From assembly GCA_028284285.1 (NCBI GenBank), contig JANQSA010000077.1, positions 1 through 64,000 of the forward strand: DNA of 64,000 bases, read 5' to 3'. Made by a program: the position numbers and the translations under genes. Shown piece by piece: positions 61,014-64,000 of the stretch; position 1 is the stretch's first letter; every line of letters begins with the position of its first letter. The notes beneath the pieces are model-generated. The model was not told the origin of the DNA. It was given only the letters and a program-made list of their open reading frames with translations, and ran no database searches. This DNA comes from Croceivirga sp. (GTDB taxonomy: Bacteria > Bacteroidota > Bacteroidia > Flavobacteriales > Flavobacteriaceae).

Positions 61014-62024
61014 ATGAAGACTTTGAAGATTTTAACCAGCGTACTTGCAGTTACCGTTTTAGCAAGCTGTACTGTTAAAAGCAACAGAACAATTGATAAC
61101 ATTCTTAGCTCCCCTTTTAAGGTGTATCAAATATCCGGGTACCAGGGGGCCAAAATCGATATCAATAAAGATAGTCTTGCTCAGTTCCTGACTGCGCTGC
61201 ATTACAATATTCCGCTTTCTGAAATTGAAAGCGCAATGCAATGGAGTCCCGGGACCACGGAGCAGCACATAGATGCACTGATTGAAAACAAATTGCTTAC
61301 AAAAAAGGGCGATTATTATCAACCAACCCTTGGGATACTCACGTTGGAGCGCGGGAATTTATTAAGAGAAAAAGCCCAAAAAGTGGCTAATGAAATTGCA
61401 GACAGTATAGCTAAGCGGTTACCGCAAATAAAAAAAATACATAACGAAATGAATATTTCACAGCACCATAATTTCCGTGAATTGTCTTTCTTTTATCTCA
61501 GCAATGTCCTCCTTGATAATTTTCAAATCCAACGGGTGGAAGAGGATTTTTTAAACCAAAAGCGACCTTTAAGAAATGGAAGCCGGTATTACCTTGCCAT
61601 TGTTGAAGATGCTCCTGCTAACAAAACCGAACCTTTCGGAATCTATGGCAACATGGGGCTTTCTTGGAATGATTCAACAGGCATTTCCGTATATGGCAAC
61701 AAACGAATTCAATCAAATGTAGGTTGGGATAATTATAAAGACAAGAATATCTATGTTTTTGATGAGAATGATACTCAATTGATAACCCGTAAAATGCCTG
61801 AAGTATTTTTCCCGTGTCTGCTCGATATCCTGAACAGAAACAAACCAGGTTTTGAAGCCGTATACCGTGAACTGAATTTTGAGAAAGAAGTTTCCTTTGA
61901 AGAATTCTTTATCTTTTGGTACCATTTTATGTATACAGAGACAACCGATGTTCTTATTACCAAAGACATTATTCAAAAACCGCAAAACGAAATGTTTTAT
62001 TATCAGATAGCTGTAAATTTTTAA
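61014..62024 (+). CDS. Hypothetical lipoprotein with winged-helix-like segment
   Basis: The 336-residue lipoprotein (VTVLASC) has a charged N-terminal region, a segment (FLTALHYNIPLSEIESAMQWSPGTTEQHIDALIENKLLTKKGDYYQPTLGILTLERG, residues ~47-105) with the look of a winged-helix domain, and a mostly helical C-terminal half with aromatic residues. A winged helix in a lipoprotein is odd; it may be a chance pattern. Function unknown. Confidence 0.6.
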   Translation: MKTLKILTSVLAVTVLASCTVKSNRTIDNILSSPFKVYQISGYQGAKIDINKDSLAQFLTALHYNIPLSEIESAMQWSPGTTEQHIDALIENKLLTKKGDYYQPTLGILTLERGNLLREKAQKVANEIADSIAKRLPQIKKIHNEMNISQHHNFRELSFFYLSNVLLDNFQIQRVEEDFLNQKRPLRNGSRYYLAIVEDAPANKTEPFGIYGNMGLSWNDSTGISVYGNKRIQSNVGWDNYKDKNIYVFDENDTQLITRKMPEVFFPCLLDILNRNKPGFEAVYRELNFEKEVSFEEFFIFWYHFMYTETTDVLITKDIIQKPQNEMFYYQIAVNF

Positions 62025-62243
62025 ACAGGGCCAGTAGTATTCCTGCACTGTTTTACTTCTGCCAATCTACTTTCGGAAATAAAAAAACTTCCATCCAATG
62101 GAGGCGACGATACGTTAAAGCCATAAATGTTAAAAGTGGGCCAAAACCTCAGTTTCGGAGTAAAAAAAGGTAACCTTTCCTCCCAAACATAGGTCGTATT
62201 AAATACCTACGGTACTATCGAAGTATAACACAATACACCTGAT

Positions 62244-62942
62244 ATGAAAACAATGCCCCTATTACTCACAATGCTATTAGTTGTAAACCTGACATTTGCC
62301 CAGGAGAAATGGTTTACCCCTTTTACCGACTCCGTTGCCCTGGTAAACAGCGCAAATAAAACAGCGTCGATTTTTATAAAGGATATCCAAAGAATACACC
62401 CGGGTATAGAATTTGACGTAAGCGCCATTTTGAATACAACACGGAGTCTTGTTTTTTATCATCAAAATACCAAAACGGTAAACCTGCCATTATGGGAACA
62501 ACTTGTTCCTGAACAAAAAAAGTTCTTTTACGACGTTACCGGCGACGAAGCTTCCGGAAAAATAGCATTTGGGCTTTTTTTTAACGGCTTTTATCTCCCG
62601 CACGAGTTGGGGCACGCCTTTCAACATTTAGCCCTGGACGGCATATCTCCAACTTATGATAGCGAGTATTTTGCAAATACGGTTGCTATGCTCTGGTGGA
62701 GAAAACAAAACAGACAGGAGGAATTAAAAATGTGCTATGAATATGCCAAAAAAATGTGGGCACGACTCCCTAATCCCGCGCCAAACGAGATGAGCGTTCA
62801 GGAGTTTTTTAAAGATTTTAGGGGGAGATCGCTAAGTCCATACTCCTACGGATATATGCAGTTTTATCAATTTATTCAAATATACGAGGACACTACGTTA
62901 ACAGACTTTGACACCTTCATAAAACAGGCATTGAACAAGTGA
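62244..62942 (+). CDS. Secreted zinc-metallopeptidase-like protein
   Basis: The 232-residue product has a signal peptide (LLVVNLTFAQ) and an HExxH-type motif in LPHELGHAFQHL (about residues 119-130), with YDSEYFANTVAMLWWR downstream that could supply a third ligand (Glu). It may be an M48- or M49-like peptidase or an uncharacterised metal protein; the family is not certain. Confidence 0.7.
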   Translation: MKTMPLLLTMLLVVNLTFAQEKWFTPFTDSVALVNSANKTASIFIKDIQRIHPGIEFDVSAILNTTRSLVFYHQNTKTVNLPLWEQLVPEQKKFFYDVTGDEASGKIAFGLFFNGFYLPHELGHAFQHLALDGISPTYDSEYFANTVAMLWWRKQNRQEELKMCYEYAKKMWARLPNPAPNEMSVQEFFKDFRGRSLSPYSYGYMQFYQFIQIYEDTTLTDFDTFIKQALNK

Positions 62943-63289
62943 AAACCCCAGCGGTCAAAACAAGACGTATTTCCCGGTCGCTATCTCCCGGGAAAGATAT
63001 GATTATAAAGGAATAGCCGCTTATTATCTGATTCCGTTTTCATGATGGTCGAATGTCCTGCTTCATACGAGATGAAGTGGTTATCTTTCGTAGCAATAAT
63101 CCAGGTCCTCCGGGCATATCCCTTTAAATTGAACCGGTGTTGCTTTACGGCTGGATTTTGCGTTTTGTGTTACATAAAAACCAAAAAAACTTGGCAATTT
63201 ATAGGTGTTTCTGGTGTTCATTTTTGTTTTTTTATGGATTGCTTATCTATTGTCGTTGTGTACACTGAATGGAATAGCAGGTGCGGTTT
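62943..63289. other. Gene-free stretch
   Basis: No convincing gene is seen in these 347 bp. An open frame across it (63042-63383, +) overlaps the MddA-like gene, lacks codon and motif support, and is Cys/Phe-rich, so it is not called. Confidence 0.5.
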
Positions 63290-64000
63290 TTACATTGCTT
63301 CACTGCCTGGCATAGGGGTACTTTTTTCTCGCTTCCTTCTGCGTGATTTAGTAAAGGGAACCAGCATTGGTTTAGCGGCCTGATACGATTTATAGGTATC
63401 GCCAAATTCTCGGACGAGGTCTTTTTCTTCCAACAGTGTTCCAATGACCACATACCCTGTTACCCCCAAAGCAAATACCAAATGGGTCAGTGTCATATGC
63501 GGGGTGGCCCACATCCCCAGTAGCATGCCAAAATACAAGGGGTGACGCACGTATTTGTAGAAGGCCCTAATACGAAACCGCAGTGGCGTGTAAGGTTTAT
63601 TTTGAAGCTCCAAAAAGGTCTGCCGTAGTCCGAATAAATCAAAATGGTTGATGAGAAAGGAGCTGATGAATAATATCGCCCAACCCAAAAAGAACAAAAC
63701 ATAAAGGGCGTAATACAACCCACTATCGGTATCCACTTGCCAAAGCGTACCTCCCAAAGGTTGCCAATTGTACACCATATTAAAAAGCAATACCCCCGAG
63801 AATAGTACAAAGGTACTTCGCTCTATAGGTCTGGGAAAATAACGGGCAAATAGCGACTTAAACCATTTTCTGGCCATAACACTATGTTGTATCCCAAATA
63901 AGCTTACCAATAAGACATTGTTTAAAATGGCATACACCGGTGCCATTTCAGGAGCCTGGTCTATCCCAAACTCAGGGATAAGATTTCCTACACTGGCAAT
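63290..64000 (-). CDS. mddA: MddA-like methanethiol S-methyltransferase (5' end beyond window)
   Basis: The frame is open from the right edge and the visible part is 236 residues (at least) with four to five membrane segments. It has the isoprenylcysteine-methyltransferase-like signature RHPLYFGMLLGMWATPHMTLTHLVFALGVTGYVVIGTLLEEKDL and a start region QHSVMARKWFK; together these match MddA, which methylates methanethiol to dimethyl sulfide. Reading upstream of the first Met in frame continues (IASVGNLIPEFGIDQAPE), so the true start lies outside the window. Confidence 0.8.
   Translation of the reverse strand: MASVGNLIPEFGIDQAPEMAPVYAILNNVLLVSLFGIQHSVMARKWFKSLFARYFPRPIERSTFVLFSGVLLFNMVYNWQPLGGTLWQVDTDSGLYYALYVLFFLGWAILFISSFLINHFDLFGLRQTFLELQNKPYTPLRFRIRAFYKYVRHPLYFGMLLGMWATPHMTLTHLVFALGVTGYVVIGTLLEEKDLVREFGDTYKSYQAAKPMLVPFTKSRRRKREKSTPMPGSEAM

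Noticed and set aside
63042-63383. 113-residue frame in the last intergenic region
   Set aside because: It overlaps the well-supported MddA-like gene on the other strand and has no motif or codon-usage support.

Overview
The window looks like chromosomal DNA from a mid-GC member of the Flavobacteriaceae (Bacteroidota). The signs are TAnnTTTG-type -7 promoter boxes, a short RpoD without region 1.1, many Bacteroidota-style lipoproteins, the ubiE-porT-rRNA methyltransferase-tamL block, a YpdA-type reductase, and families common in this phylum (DUF5777, NRDE, DUF6090, DUF2157). No rRNA or tRNA gene, CRISPR array, insertion sequence or phage was seen.

Region 1 (1-25.1 kb) is mostly housekeeping. 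It holds a small accessory set (nucleotide-binding-domain-less ABC membrane protein, GlxA-type regulator with a secreted DJ-1 paralogue, DinB protein), then rsmG, a fatty-acid desaturase, an aminotransferase, trkAH, ubiE/menG, porT, an rRNA methyltransferase, tamL, fbaA, accD (its zinc-ribbon cysteines are missing), rpsO, pnp, rpoD, a histone-H1-like Lys/Ala-rich protein, rpe and ypdA.

Region 2 (25.2-35.6 kb) is read leftward and contains two tight gene strings. One is LysE exporter / DinB-like / NRDE / ATP-grasp / outer-membrane protein. The other is a redox cluster: flavodoxin-like reductase, Na+/H+ antiporter, a Rieske-ThDP-enzyme fusion, two small membrane proteins, a heme-b/Rieske membrane protein, a Cys-motif membrane protein and a YHS protein. 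It may route electrons from 2-oxoacid oxidation into a membrane cytochrome through Rieske clusters; that role is inference.

Region 3 (35.9-48.2 kb) is AT-richer. It is a head-to-tail series of single, mostly unrelated genes, nearly all with secretion, lipoprotein or membrane signals. Several are separated by related structured junctions carrying a GCTAT-type left motif and a GACCnYTGK right motif. This looks like a gene-cassette array without a visible integrase.

Region 4 (48.2-56.7 kb) is an apparent regulon. A membrane Cache-LytTR sensor is divergent from an operon encoding a c-type cytochrome lipoprotein, a YceI protein, an OB-fold protein, a DUF5777 barrel and an HMA-like protein. Next come a four-repeat lamin-tail lipoprotein, a tiny lipoprotein and a second OB/YceI/DUF5777 set. 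Two promoters share the same arrangement: TTCCCT direct repeats at 20-bp spacing, placed exactly 45 bp before a TTGCTTTG box. This is the strongest candidate for an undescribed envelope system.

Region 5 (56.6-64 kb) is accessory: a DUF6090-like gene between ~100-bp direct repeats, a peptidase S51 protein, a Crp/Fnr regulator, envelope proteins, a metallopeptidase-like protein, and an MddA-like methyltransferase cut by the right edge.
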